From contig CM043971.1 in assembly GCA_014529385.2 (NCBI GenBank), forward strand, positions 89,660,840 to 89,724,839: DNA of 64,000 bases, written 5' to 3'. Within the stretch, counting starts at the first letter, position 1. Every line of letters begins with the position of its first letter. Below the pieces are notes generated by a model. The model saw only the letters and a list, made by a program, of their open reading frames with translations, had not been told where the DNA came from and searched no databases. Positions 32,679-43,046 of the stretch are shown piece after piece. This DNA is from Adiantum capillus-veneris. Its lineage: Eukaryota; Streptophyta; Polypodiopsida; Polypodiales; Pteridaceae. A program made the translations under genes and the position numbers.

Positions 32679-34532
32679 ATGGCTGATTTTTCATTTGACT
32701 TCCACCGTTATGGTCTGACACAGTTTGATGGTGCAGATTTTGTTGCTTGGAAGGAGCATATGCTTGTTGCATTGGCGGATTTGGGGCAGGATAAACCCTT
32801 GCATGGTTTATCGGCGAAGCCCAAGTCTATGCGTGCTGATGACTGGCAGGATCTTGATGAGTTAGCCATGTCTACGATTCGTTTGCATCTGGTTGAGTCT
32901 GTTTACTGGCAGGTCTCGAGGGAGACTACAACTCATGCTTTATGGCAGAGTTTACATGCTATGTATGCGACATCCATGTCTACAGGGGAGTCTAGTCCCA
33001 CTTCTATGTCCATGGGAGAGATTGGTCCCACACGCAAGTCTCGACGGCATAGAGACTTGACATGTTGGCATTGTGGACATAGAGGGCACATTAGGCGTCG
33101 ATGTTTCAGGCGTTTGAGACAACGGAGGCGACAGATGCGTGATGCAGATTTGGGCATGACAGATGCTAGTGAGATCAATACGGTGGTTACTGAGTATGCT
33201 TGTGACGGCGATGTCACATTTACATCTAGCTTGTCTTCAGACGATCTTATGTCTACGGATTGCATATCGGATTACACATTGTCTTCACAGTTGTTACTGG
33301 ATTCAGATGCTACATTCCATGTCACCTCGCATCGTGAGTGGTTTAGCACGTTTTCTAGTGGGAGACTTGGTTGTGTGCACATGGCTGATGGTGTTGTGTA
33401 TGACATTGAGGGTGCAGGAGACGTATGTTTGTCCTTGCCTAGTGGTATGAGATTTACCCTGCGTCATCTGCGTTATGTGCCAGATTTGAGACGGGATTTG
33501 ATCTCATTTAGACAATTACGGGATAGTGGATGTCGGGTATCGCTGCTTGAGCGATCTTTTGTGTTGCATTTGGGTTCGCTGGTGATTGCGAGAGGTGCTA
33601 GAGTTGGCACATGGTACCCATTGCACATAGTACTGGTGCGAGATGGTTGAGTCTCAATCTTGTTACAGCCATGCAGAGAGCGAGAGACCCGAACAGTCTC
33701 TTTTGCTCATGGGTTGCAGGGTGCTTTGCATGGAGTGCAGAGTAGTGAGCTCGTTGTGCACACAGTTGGGGCACGACTTGAGCAGTCACACAGAGAGGTG
33801 GCAGAGTCAGACATGCATGCTTTGCTAGTGATTGAGCAAAGCAGAGAGTCAGTTGTGCGAGATACTTCTATGTAGGATAGACAGGTAGAGCGGTCTTGCT
33901 CTAGTGAGTCACGACAGGAGGACGTTGTGCAAGAGTCTATGCATACGGAGTTAGAGCATGAGAGCTCTAGTGAGTCACAACAGATTGAGTGGTCATGTTT
34001 GCAGTGGATGATTGCAGAGGAGACTGAGATGTCAGCGATTATGCATTCATTTCTTTCTATGCTCGACAGTGAGCATGGGGATATAGTTATGCAGGATATG
34101 TCTTCCAGCAGACACGTAGAGCAGTTGGTTTGCTCTGAGGTTGCACGACAGGTTGATGCGTCTTTTGTGGACAGTCAGGAGATGCATGTGGCTGACGCGC
34201 CTTGTCAGTCAGAGATGCCTATTGCCAGGGATATATATGTTAATGCATGCTCCGTAGAGCTAGCAGGGCCCGCTAGCATTGCATCGACATTCGGTGGTCT
34301 CATGTATGAGATGTTGATCTTGAGACCGGATATCGCAGCTGTAGTGGGAGCATTTGCAGTTGGGATTGTCAGTTGTTTGTTGACTCATGATGGCATAGTG
34401 CACGACGGAGATATGCAGGTATTGCGTACATACTTGCAGTATGTGTGCAGTACGTCTGGTGGTGTACGGACTTACACGGGAGCAGGTCAGCCGGATGCAC
34501 ACGATCACAGCCAGCCAGTGGGCATCGATTGA
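32679..34532 (+). pseudogene. Element A ORF1: Gag, protease-like domain and unrecognised C-terminal region
   Basis: Start chosen at ATG 32679 (MADFSFDF). The copia Gag region runs from LTQFDGADFVAWKEHMLVAL to about residue 120, with a CCHC knuckle CWHCGHRGHIRRRC near 33062-33103. Next comes a copia protease-like region with LLLDSDATFHVTSHREWF (usual D-S-G-A replaced by D-S-D-A) and LRYVPDLRRDLISFRQL. The remainder matches ORF2 in order, including LMYEMLILRPDIAAVVGAFA. Only two in-frame stops (TGA 33648, TAG 33873) and no frameshift over 617 codons, so inactivation is recent or mild. Gag would assemble particles; the tail has no known role. Confidence 0.75.
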
Positions 34533-34611
34533 GAGCGGTTTTCTCTCACCTTTTGTAGTCTTTTGACTAGGTTTCCTTGCTTAAAGGCACATTCGCCTTT
34601 AAGTGGGAGGT

Positions 34612-34802
34612 TGTTGGGGTATAGGTGCATGTGCCTTGCCCGATCGCCCAGAGTCTGGGCGCCCACTGACTTGTATACCTTATACATAGCATAAGTGTAT
34701 AGGGGGCTGCCACTCTTTGAGTCTCCCCACCCATATCTGTGTGTGTCGTGTGTGTCCTTCTCTCGCTCACTCTCTGTCTGTGGTGCTCCCCGATCCCCTT
34801 CA
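34612..34802 (+). repeat. Element A internal LTR, subtype 1 (191 bp)
   Basis: Preceded by the purine tract AAGTGGGAGG. Starts TGTTGGGGTATAGG and ends CCCCTTCA. Very close to the outer LTRs of element B (42844 and 47226). It contains a short GCCCAGAGTCTGGGC palindrome and a CTCTCTGTCTGTGG 3' block. Both a 3' LTR for ORF1 and, with its PBS, a potential 5' LTR for ORF2. Confidence 0.9.
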
Positions 34803-34803
34803 A

Positions 34804-34816
34804 TTGGTATCAGAGC
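34804..34816 (+). other. Primer binding site (initiator tRNA-Met)
   Basis: TTGGTATCAGAGC, one base after the LTR; the usual plant copia PBS. Confidence 0.88.
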
Positions 34817-34930
34817 TCTACTTTGGAGTGTGTCTCACAGGCTTTACATTGTGTTTCTAGCCATATTTGTAGACAATTTCCAGGTGTTGTTGGTGAGGTG
34901 GTTTTGCTATCTAGCTTGCTACTTGTGGTC

Positions 34931-36595
34931 ATGGCAGAGACACGTGATCGATTAGATTGTGACCTCTCAAAGATGCGCGTGTTTGATGGGTCAGACTTTG
35001 CGGCATGGAGAGATTGTATGCTTGATGCACTGACACAGCGAGGGTTACATCGACCATTGAGTGGTGATGCAGGTAGACCTTCAAACATGTCTGATGATCA
35101 GTGGCAGGAGCTAGAGGAGATGGCACTATCTACGCTCTCTTTGCACCTTGCGGAATCTGTATATGCTCTTGTTATGTATGAGACTACTTCGAGAGCACTT
35201 CGACGCAGATTACATGATATGTATGATAGATCTGAGTCATCAAGGACTTGTGTGAGACATGTACATTCACGAGTACGCCGACAGGTGATATGTTGGTATT
35301 GTGGTCATTCTGGACACGTTAGACGGCGCTGTTTTCGTCGTATGCGAAATCGTAGGAGACATGGCAGTCTCAGAGATGCCTGTAGTGATGCCATGGACTC
35401 AGTTGCTTTGACAGTTGAGGCAGATGTAGTGTCAGAGTATACTAGTGACGGGGATGTCACTTTTACCTCGAGCTATGCACGAGATGCTATACATGTGGAT
35501 AGTGCACTCCCTTCGCAGTGGTTGCTAGACGCAGATGCTATGTTTCATGTCACGTCGCATCGTGAATGGTTTTGTAGCTATTATAGTGGGATGCTTGGCA
35601 GTGTACGTTTGACCGATGTATCGGTGCATGCGATAGCAGGTGCAGGAGATGTGAGACTGTCATTACCGAGTGGTGCATCCTACTTGTTACGACATGTGCG
35701 CTATGTACCAGATTTGACAGTGAGTTTGATCTCGATCGGTCAGCTTAGAGATTGTGGATGTCAGATTTCGCTACGAGAGCGAGATTTTGTGATGCATTTG
35801 GGTTCGCTAGTGATTGCGAGAGGTGCCAGGAGTGGTACAGGTTACCCATTGTATGTGCATCACAGGAGAGACGGTGTTGTCTCTCTAATCATGCAGCCAG
35901 GTAGAGAGCGAGAGAGCAGGCGAGTCTCTTTTGCTTGTGGGTTGCAGGATGCTTTGCATGGAGTGCAGAGCAGTGACCTTGTTGTGCAGGTTGCGTCTAC
36001 GGATGCACAGGTAGAGCAGGACAGCTCTAGTGAGTCACAGCAGCAGGATGAGTCATCAGAGGTGATGACAGAGATGACTCACATGGATGCTGAGATGTCA
36101 GCTATTGTGGAGTCATTTCTTGATATGCTTATGCCAGAGCTTGATGTAGATTCAGGACAGATGGATACTCTTGGTACACATGTGATATGTGGTGGGCACG
36201 AGGAGTCACTCCAGAGCTCGGAGTCAGAGTGCCATGGTCTCTATGATAGGGGACAGGATTGCCATGAGTTGAGTTCTGAGTTAGAGGTGGCAGAGGTTGC
36301 AAGGGTTGCATCAACGTTCGGTGTCCTCATGTACGAGATGTTGATCTTGAGGCCGGACATAGCAGCTGCAGTGGGAGCATTTGCAGCAGGGTTGATTAGT
36401 TGTTCGATGACTGATCTCGGCATAGAGCATAGGGGAGGTTTGCAGGTATTGGATCGATACTTGCAAGAGTGCATGAGATCTTGTAGACTCTTTGCAGAGC
36501 TTGGAGCTAGCTTTGTGTGGCTTCCGCAGCGGGATATTTGTCTATTAGTAGAGCCGGATGCACTAGCTCATCGAGAGTCAGTGGGCATAGGTTGA
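34931..36595 (+). CDS. Element A ORF2: intact Gag/protease-like protein with unrecognised C-terminal region (554 aa)
   Basis: Start chosen at ATG 34931 (MAETRDRLDC), the start shared with element B; the frame also runs upstream into the LTR. Residues 8-115: copia Gag (FDGSDFAAWRDCM, W58, LSTLSLHLAESVY). Residues 121-134: CCHC knuckle CWYCGHSGHVRRRC. Residues 196-310: copia protease-like fold, but the active site reads LLDADAMFHVTSH, with Asp200 kept and Ser-Gly lost; HVRYVPDLTVSLISIGQL follows. Residues 320-554 are not recognised: Ser/Glu-rich (360-450), then a hydrophobic IAAAVGAFAAGLISC (477-491), then RYLQECMRSC. No integrase or RT, although copia pol would normally begin near residue 310. 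Uninterrupted, so recently active or maintained in trans. Gag role by homology; tail function unknown. Confidence 0.85.
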   Translation: MAETRDRLDCDLSKMRVFDGSDFAAWRDCMLDALTQRGLHRPLSGDAGRPSNMSDDQWQELEEMALSTLSLHLAESVYALVMYETTSRALRRRLHDMYDRSESSRTCVRHVHSRVRRQVICWYCGHSGHVRRRCFRRMRNRRRHGSLRDACSDAMDSVALTVEADVVSEYTSDGDVTFTSSYARDAIHVDSALPSQWLLDADAMFHVTSHREWFCSYYSGMLGSVRLTDVSVHAIAGAGDVRLSLPSGASYLLRHVRYVPDLTVSLISIGQLRDCGCQISLRERDFVMHLGSLVIARGARSGTGYPLYVHHRRDGVVSLIMQPGRERESRRVSFACGLQDALHGVQSSDLVVQVASTDAQVEQDSSSESQQQDESSEVMTEMTHMDAEMSAIVESFLDMLMPELDVDSGQMDTLGTHVICGGHEESLQSSESECHGLYDRGQDCHELSSELEVAEVARVASTFGVLMYEMLILRPDIAAAVGAFAAGLISCSMTDLGIEHRGGLQVLDRYLQECMRSCRLFAELGASFVWLPQRDICLLVEPDALAHRESVGIG

Positions 36596-36669
36596 GAGAA
36601 TATCTCACCTTCTATTAGCTGTACACTAGTAGATCTTGCTTAAAGGCACATTGGCCTTCAAGTGGGAGG

Positions 36670-36857
36670 TGGTTGGGGTTAAGGCCTATGTGCCTTGACT
36701 GGTCGCCCAGGTCATGGGCGCCCGCCCACTGTTACCCTATACTTATAGTGAGTATATTGTATAGGGGGAGATGCCACTTCACAGTCTCCCCACCCACATC
36801 GTGTGTGTCTCCTTCTCTCTCTCACTCTCCCTCTGTGGTGCTCCCCGATCCCCTTCA
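36670..36857 (+). repeat. Element A 3' LTR, subtype 2 (188 bp)
   Basis: Follows AAGTGGGAGG and begins TGGTTGGGGTTAAGGCC, ending CCCCTTCA, then TATCT. It shares the overall block order with subtype 1 but differs in the first 70 bp (CCTATGTGCCTTGACTGGTC). The initial TGG is probably a mutated TGT. Confidence 0.88.
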
Positions 36858-36862
36858 TATCT

Positions 36863-37226
36863 CCCAAGGGGCGGCCGACCCAAGATCAACCTGGCCTATC
36901 TGTCTTAGATCTGCAACCACCTCTAACTTCAAACTCAAATATATTACAACTTATAGCTCCATTTGATGAGTCGTTTGGAACTGTTTCTTCATCACTTCAA
37001 GCTCTATATACTAGGGCCAAAAATAGCACTTTGAACACCTTTCATCTTCCACCCTGTCAGGCCCTATCTAGAGCCTTTTTGTCCTAGAAAATCACATAAA
37101 GCATACATCTCCGTTGCCACTTGCCTGCACAAGCTCTTCCCATCTACTCTAGCTCTCTCCTATGCATCTGTAAGCATACACATCATTGCCTATTCCCTCT
37201 TCTAGGGTCGACGCACTTTGGCTGCA
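36863..37226 (-). repeat. G3 3' LTR, second segment
   Basis: Continues the G3 LTR homology after element A, matching about 40970-41320 to the CACTTTGGCTGCA end. On the minus strand TGCAGCC is the LTR start, preceded by the purine-rich AAGGGGGTTAGG. Confidence 0.85.
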
Positions 37227-38640
37227 CCATCATTGCCTAACCCCCTTGTTGAACATTCATGTTCAACCAAAAAACTCATCTTCTACCAACTGCAAAAACT
37301 GGAAAACACTATTAGCAAACCAAAAACAACTACCATATATACACGACCCTACATATTGCCTGCTACTGCCAAACCTCAAGTAGGTTGCCCCACCCCCTGC
37401 ATCACATAGTTTTTGCTTGGATAAAAAACGTGACACTGACTCCTTTCATCCATCTGTAGCACCCTCTAATAGTGTTTCACCCATGTCCGCAACTACCCAT
37501 GCACACAATATGCCCAAATCGCCTTAGCACTTCTTCTCAACTTTATGTGCCTCATCAATATACCTGGCTCGGTAAGCATATCACATGTACCAACCAATGC
37601 ACCTAGCACTTCAATCACACCATCTACATCGACCAACAATTCTGACCCTCCCTCCCAACCATGTAAAGCAGAGTTCATATCCATGGAGCTTTGTATTTTG
37701 TAGATAATATACCTCACTGATGCACTTACAAGCATACACTTCAACCATGTATTGCATATTTCTTTAGACAGCTTGGACTCACCCTCAACATCTTCTTTCT
37801 TCTCCATAGAGCATGACCAATGCACTAGGCTCTTCACATGTAGAGGGATTAACCCTCGCATAACCTGCACCCTGGTCAAAGCCTTACCCACAAGCACTTG
37901 CATCTCTTCATCCATGGCATCCTCGGCATCATCAAAGCCCCAATCAGCTTCACTTCCACAACATACCTGATCCAAAAGCCCTGCACCTATAGCATCGTCA
38001 TGGTAACCCATAGGCACCTCCAGTTGCTCCTCTCTTTGGTCAGCATCCATCACCTCATGAGCTTTAGAAATATGCCCAACCCCCTCGGTTTCCGCTTCAC
38101 CATCACCCTCCTGCAGACTTGGTAGACCATCTTGGCTATCGGTAGACTCAGATTTATCCTCCTTTGCACATCTTCGAACCAATTGTACCGCCATAGCCAT
38201 TTTCACTGCTACCTTCATCAACATGGCGGCCAATAGAGCACTACATCTCACCTTTAATAGCATATCCTCTCTCACTTGCTTGGGCCCTTCAACTTGTTCT
38301 TCTTCCACATTGGCTACAACCACATCATTAGACACACAATCATGCAATTTTACCTTTACCAACACCGGCTTATCGGACTCGCTCTCCCGTCAGAGGGTGT
38401 ACGCTCATCCGGTCCATCTTCCTTGCTTGTCTCCTAGAAATTGGAACCGGAATCTCCATCTTCATCAGCATCGTACATTGACTCGGTATCAGCATCTTCA
38501 ACTGCCTGCTGCTCCACAAAAGCTTGACCATCGTCTAGGCTTTGCACACTGTCTTCATCTCCTTATGAACCTTCGGTTTCTGCAAGTTGATTGCTATTTG
38601 CTACTTTCTCATGCAAACTTTCCACAAGAACGGGCTCTAC
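37227..38640 (-). pseudogene. G3 acidic C-terminal ORF, not recognised
   Basis: Minus strand, in continuation of the Gag region. A 290-codon open stretch (37493-38365) is rich in Asp/Glu and Val (QVREDMLLKVRCS, WGFDDAEDAMDEEMQVLVGK), and a more upstream part (38370-38640) reads SVQSLDDGQAFVEQQAV and SMYDADEDGDSGS with two stops. No protease, RT or integrase motif. It ends in unassigned sequence before the LTR. It may be a long Gag-associated acidic tail. Confidence 0.55.
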
Positions 38641-38644
38641 CTCT

Positions 38645-39411
38645 TTAATCTGCTGGAAACCAAGCACCCGCTTCCTCTTTGGCACACTGGATCACTTTAA
38701 CATGGGGCTTATCCTCTTTGACATGCTCATCCATCACTGGCACATGCACATCATAAACTAGAAACCTCCAAGGAACATAATCAATTGTTGGCCTTACCTT
38801 AACAGGCTTTGCATCTTGCAAACTTGGCACCACCTTTGATTGAACCATAGAATACTCTGCTAGCCTTGCAACAGACACATAATCTGCAGGCTTCAACAAA
38901 CCTAGCTCCAGATTCCGTTTCACCCTTTTGCTCTTCATCTTGGCAAGATACACCATGTCTTCATAGGTATCAGCACCGTCTTCCACCTTATCTCTGATCC
39001 TCGGATGCAAGCACTCAAGAAACCTTGACAACTTCAAAAATTGATTGCCTTTCACCCCCGTGGCAATCTCTGACTGCTTCCAACACGCTTCAAACTGCTC
39101 AAGAAAAATGGAAAGATCCTTACTTACGTCTTCGCGTACTGCTTTCAGCTTAGCACCAGCCTCCGTCGGGGTGATCACTTCTCGAAACCGCCCTAGAAAC
39201 TGTATTTGCAATCCTTGCCATGAACTTCGACCATCAGACTTCAAATCATTGTACCAAATCTTTGCATGTCCGCGCATCAGCAATGGCACCGTTTGCAACT
39301 TTTTCGCATCCGTCACATGTGCATCGATAGCATCCACAATTCAAAATCTGCTAGCCAGTCTTGAGGGTCTTCAACACCTGTAAATATGGGGCCAAAGCCC
39401 GGCTCCATCAT
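38645..39411 (-). pseudogene. G3 Gag
   Basis: Start at ATG 39409-39411 (MMEPGFGPIFTG). FTGVEDPQDWLADFE, then after a frameshift near 39335 DAHVTDAKKLQTVPLLMRGHAKIWYNDLK, then QFLGRFREVI and LSIFLEQFEACWKQSE: a retrotransposon Gag capsid region of Ty3/gypsy type. A zinc knuckle was not found. Followed in the same direction by the acidic ORF. Confidence 0.7.
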
Positions 39412-39535
39412 TTTTGCTATCTTCAAACACAACCGGCCCAAAATTTGACCATCCGCCAACTGCTTGTCAGCCTTCAAACACCGCTTCAACCTTCAAACTG
39501 GAGCATCAGCGTTCCTAAGTGGGGGCATTAGAAGA

Positions 39536-41320
39536 TGGATGGGGGGAAAGGGGGAACACACCGACACAAAATAGCACGCCTCTCTATAGCCCAAGATAAC
39601 CACTGCACCCCAACCCACTAGAGTTCACCTTCAAAACTCGACAATTCAACTGCAAATCCTACACACGATCGTACACGCACAACCTTTGCACTAGCCTAGC
39701 CTGCTACTGTCAACTTCCACACAACACAAACCGTTCTCTCTTTCTCTCCCACTCACACCACAGGCCCGGAGAGGCACACACTTCTCACATTGGCACGACA
39801 CAGTAGGGATAGATAACACCAAACTCGGCTATGGTGTTCTTTCTAGTCACAACAAAAAGCTATTACAATTCCAAAGAATCCGCACTATCACATGGCGTAG
39901 TCGTCTCCAATACGACGAGCAACAAGGGGTCTGGAAGGTCTTTGATGCCACCTCAGAATCGTTCCCCTCTTGAGAACATGAGCAAGAGAGCCTTTATCGG
40001 CTTGGAAAGGCCTCGCGAGCTTCTCTGCACAGCCATCGACAGCTTTCTTCACAATCCCTTCACACAAAAAGTTCCGCCTTCAATTCTTCGCAAGCACCTT
40101 CCTTCTTCCTCCTCTTCTCCAAGAAAACCTTCCTGATGCAAAAGGTTTTTTTTCTTTTTCCTCTCGCGTGTCACCGTTCACCACTTATTCACGACCCTCC
40201 TTTCTATTTTAGGGCCCCCTTTTTGCATGCGGCACGCCCCTGCCTTGAACCCCAAGTTTTAAGCCTCACAGTCACGGCGCCGTCACTGTGAGTATAACCC
40301 CTTCACTAAAATTTTGGTGCCTTTACGGCACGTGGGCATGGCCCCCTGGTAGACCACCACGTCATCACCTTCCTCGCAAGCTACACCGCCTGTGGCCACC
40401 CAACGTGCCACTGCACACGCCCCTCATAGCGCCCGAAGGCCAGCACCATAGCCACGTTCCCTAGGAGCTCTCCTCTCCCCACGATGCCTAATGGGATTCA
40501 CCTTCCGGCTCTTATACCTTGCCGATTCTCCCACACAGTGTGCATATGGGACCACCTTTTTGCCACGTGGCACTGCCTGAGCAACACACCCCCAAGGGCT
40601 CCTAAAATCCCCAAAAAAACCACCAAAAACTCAATTTTGGCCCACGTTCATAGACCTGCCATTTTTGGCGTAGAGCTCCTTTCCTCGAGCCCTAAACTTA
40701 TCTGGAAACTCCATGTTTCCAGCTCCGATTTCCTCTATCTTGGCCGCACCTTGACTTCGCCAAGCATTCCAGCTGGTCCAAAAATTGCCACAATCATCAG
40801 TATTGATCTACTCAACAACGGGTCCCCAACTTCAACGGGCTATAACTTCACGCTCCGAGCTCCAATCGACATGCAATTTCTTCCAGTTAACTCCATATGC
40901 TGCATATAGCACAATCCAAAACTTGGTCAAGCCTCAAAAAACACCAGATGGCACATCTCTTGAGGCGACCGACCCGACATCAACTTGGCCTATCCATCTT
41001 AAATTTGCAACCACCTCTAGCTTCAAACTCAAATATCTTGCAGCCTATAACTCCGATCGATGAGACGTCTGGACCTGTTTCTTCAGCACTTCAAGCTCTA
41101 CATACTAGGGCCAAAAATACCACTTTGATCACCCTTCATCTTCCACCTTGTCAGGCCCTAGCTGGAGCCTTTTTGGCCTAGAAAACCACATAAAGCATAC
41201 ATCTCCGCTACCACTTGCGTACACAAGCTCTTCCCATCTGCTCTAGCTCTCTGCTATGCATCTGTAAGCATACACACCATTGCATATGCCCTCTGCTAGG
41301 ATCAACACACTTTGGCTGCA
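39536..41320 (-). repeat. G3 5' LTR (about 1785 bp)
   Basis: The undisturbed LTR copy, carrying the empty target site of element A (CACCAGATGGCACATCTCTT near 40943-40964). TG...CA on the minus strand. Unusually long compared with the 2.3-kb internal region. Confidence 0.85.
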
Positions 41321-41422
41321 CTAGCATTGTAGAAAAGCCTCATTCACTTGGGAGTCAATTGAAGCATCATGTAGTAAGTGTAATGCATCCCATCTCCCAA
41401 ACCACTTATTTATGTCTTGCAT

Positions 41423-42838
41423 TTATCCCATACTCAAGATCTTGCTTTTATGCGTCTTTTGAACTTTTTTGCTTGCTTCCCATGCAATTGTAGAAAGTTG
41501 ATGTGAGAGGTTTTGATGCATCTTTATCATGTACTCCACAACCCTTTCCATGCCAATAACCTCAATGGGAAGAGCTCCCGACTCAAGAAGTAGGAGCATA
41601 TATGGTGTTTGTGTCTTAACTTGGAGAAATTTTGTAAGAAAACACTTTTGGACATTCTCAAACTCTTTCCAAGTAGACTTTGAGATGCTCCCCTCCACAC
41701 TTCAACTCCATAAAGAAGAATTGGTGTCACCAATGCATCAAAAAGGTACTTCTTGAGAACCCAACACTTGATGTTTCCCGCATTACACATGTTCTCAAAT
41801 GCATAATAAGCTCTCTTTCTACTTCCAAACGACGCATAGCACATTCATGCCATTTGTGATTGGACGGAACCTCAAGGCCAAGGTACTTAAAGTCTTCAAC
41901 AACTTCAAGTGTATCATTGTGTTGTATACAATGCATGGCTTCTACTTATGGTTGGTTTTCACAAGCATAACCTTTGTTTTAGATTCATTCACAATCAACC
42001 CACTATGCAAGCAAAAGTTCTCAAGGACAACCATAAGCTTTTGTGCATCTTCTAAAGTGTGTGCTAGAATCACTACATCATCCGCATACAACAAAAGCAT
42101 GATTACCGCATTGTAAATAGTGACCTCTTCAATGCCTTCTTCTTGCATAAAGTTAAGTACCATTTGTTCCAGTTGATCAATGCATAGACCAAAGAGAGTT
42201 GGTGACAACGGATATCCTTGTTTAACCTCAATGATGCTTACAATTATTTTTTTGAAATTCCTCTTTCCATGCGAAATTGACACATCACCTTCTCATAGAT
42301 TCGAGAAACCGCAAGCATAAACTCACTTGGCACTTGGAGTTCTTCCATCCTTCTCCACAAATTGTTACGTGGAATTATATGAAAGAATTTCTTAATATCC
42401 ACAAAACAACAATACAGTCGCTTGCCTTTCAATCGAGTTTCCTCCATGAGAACACGAAGAGTGACAAGATGATCAGTGGTGCTATGGCATCGACAAAAAC
42501 CTGCTTGTCCTTTTGCACGCTTGTCATTCTCTTCAACCCAATCACTCAATTTCATCTCCATTATGCACCCAAACAAATTTTCCATAAGAGACCCAATCAT
42601 TATAGTCTGGTAGTTGTTTACATTCTTTACATCCCCTCCTTTATGTGAAAGGCTTAACCCAATTAGTACTCCAATCATAAGGTTGAACATATCACACATC
42701 CACTCATGCATAAAATCTCCCGTCCATTTGATCATCTTTGGCTTGAGATCTCCCACTTTGAGAGTGGCTAACTTTGCAAGCCCACCGCATACATCTTCAA
42801 TAGTAAAAAGAGAGGGCATACCTGACATTTTTTCAGCA
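41423..42838 (-). pseudogene. LINE ORF2, reverse transcriptase part
   Basis: The minus strand encodes LSLSHKGGDVKNVNNYQTI, KGQAGFCRCHSTTDHL, YCCFVDIKKFFHIIPR, EVKQGYPLSPTLFGLCIDQL and the catalytic LLLYADDVVILAHT (about 42070-42100), all in the order of a non-LTR RT. Downstream are FKYLGLEVPS and ALVTPILLYGVEVW. Frameshifts at about 42265, 41930 and 41700 disable it. It would nick-prime and copy LINE RNA at the target. Confidence 0.88.
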
Positions 42839-42843
42839 TTTGG

Positions 42844-43032
42844 TGTTGGGGTATAGGCGTCTGTGCCTTGCCCGGCTGCCCAGAGTCTGGGCGCCCACTG
42901 ACTTGTATACCTTATACATAGTATAAGTGTATAGGGGGCTGCCACTCTTTGAGTCTCCCCACCCTAATCTATGTGTCGTGTTTCTCCTTCTCTCTCTCAC
43001 TCTCTGTCTGTGGTGCTCCCCGATCCCCTTCA
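42844..43032 (+). repeat. Element B 5' LTR, subtype 1
   Basis: TGTTGGGGTATAGGCGTC...CCCCTTCA. Pairs with 47226-47414 and closely matches 34612-34802. Confidence 0.92.
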
Positions 43033-43033
43033 A

Positions 43034-43046
43034 TTGGTATCAGAGC
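43034..43046 (+). other. Primer binding site (initiator tRNA-Met)
   Basis: TTGGTATCAGAGC one base after the LTR, identical to that at 34804. Confidence 0.88.

Larger units (their letters stand above)
32181..36857 (+). mobile_element. Bipartite element A (4.68 kb)
   Basis: Inserted in the G3 LTR. TATCT occurs at 32176-32180 and again at 36858-36862, and the other G3 LTR shows the unoccupied site. The order is: remnant of a 5' LTR (TGTTGGGGTTA), ORF1, LTR subtype 1 with PBS, ORF2, purine tract, LTR subtype 2. The ORFs are Ty1/copia-type Gag plus a protease-like domain plus an unrecognised tail; integrase, RT and RNase H are absent. The single duplication around both units indicates that the pair behaves as one insertion, or that it was rearranged after a single insertion. 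Confidence 0.85.
30727..41320 (-). mobile_element. G3: Gag-only LTR element, hosting nested element A
   Basis: Right LTR 39536-41320 (about 1785 bp) is matched by a left LTR split into 30727-32180 and 36863-37226 around nested element A. On the minus strand the LTR starts TGCAGCCAAAG and ends CCCCCCATCCA. The internal region (37227-39535) encodes a Gag-like protein but no protease, RT or integrase, so it is non-autonomous. No clear PBS and no matching 5-bp flanks (TGCGT versus CTAGC) were seen, so the outer borders may have been altered by recombination. Confidence 0.8.

Noticed and set aside
36360-36405. Hydrophobic segment of the ORF2 tail as an envelope-like transmembrane domain
   Set aside because: One 15-residue Ala/Gly-rich stretch, no signal peptide and no separate env ORF. 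It may be a buried helix.
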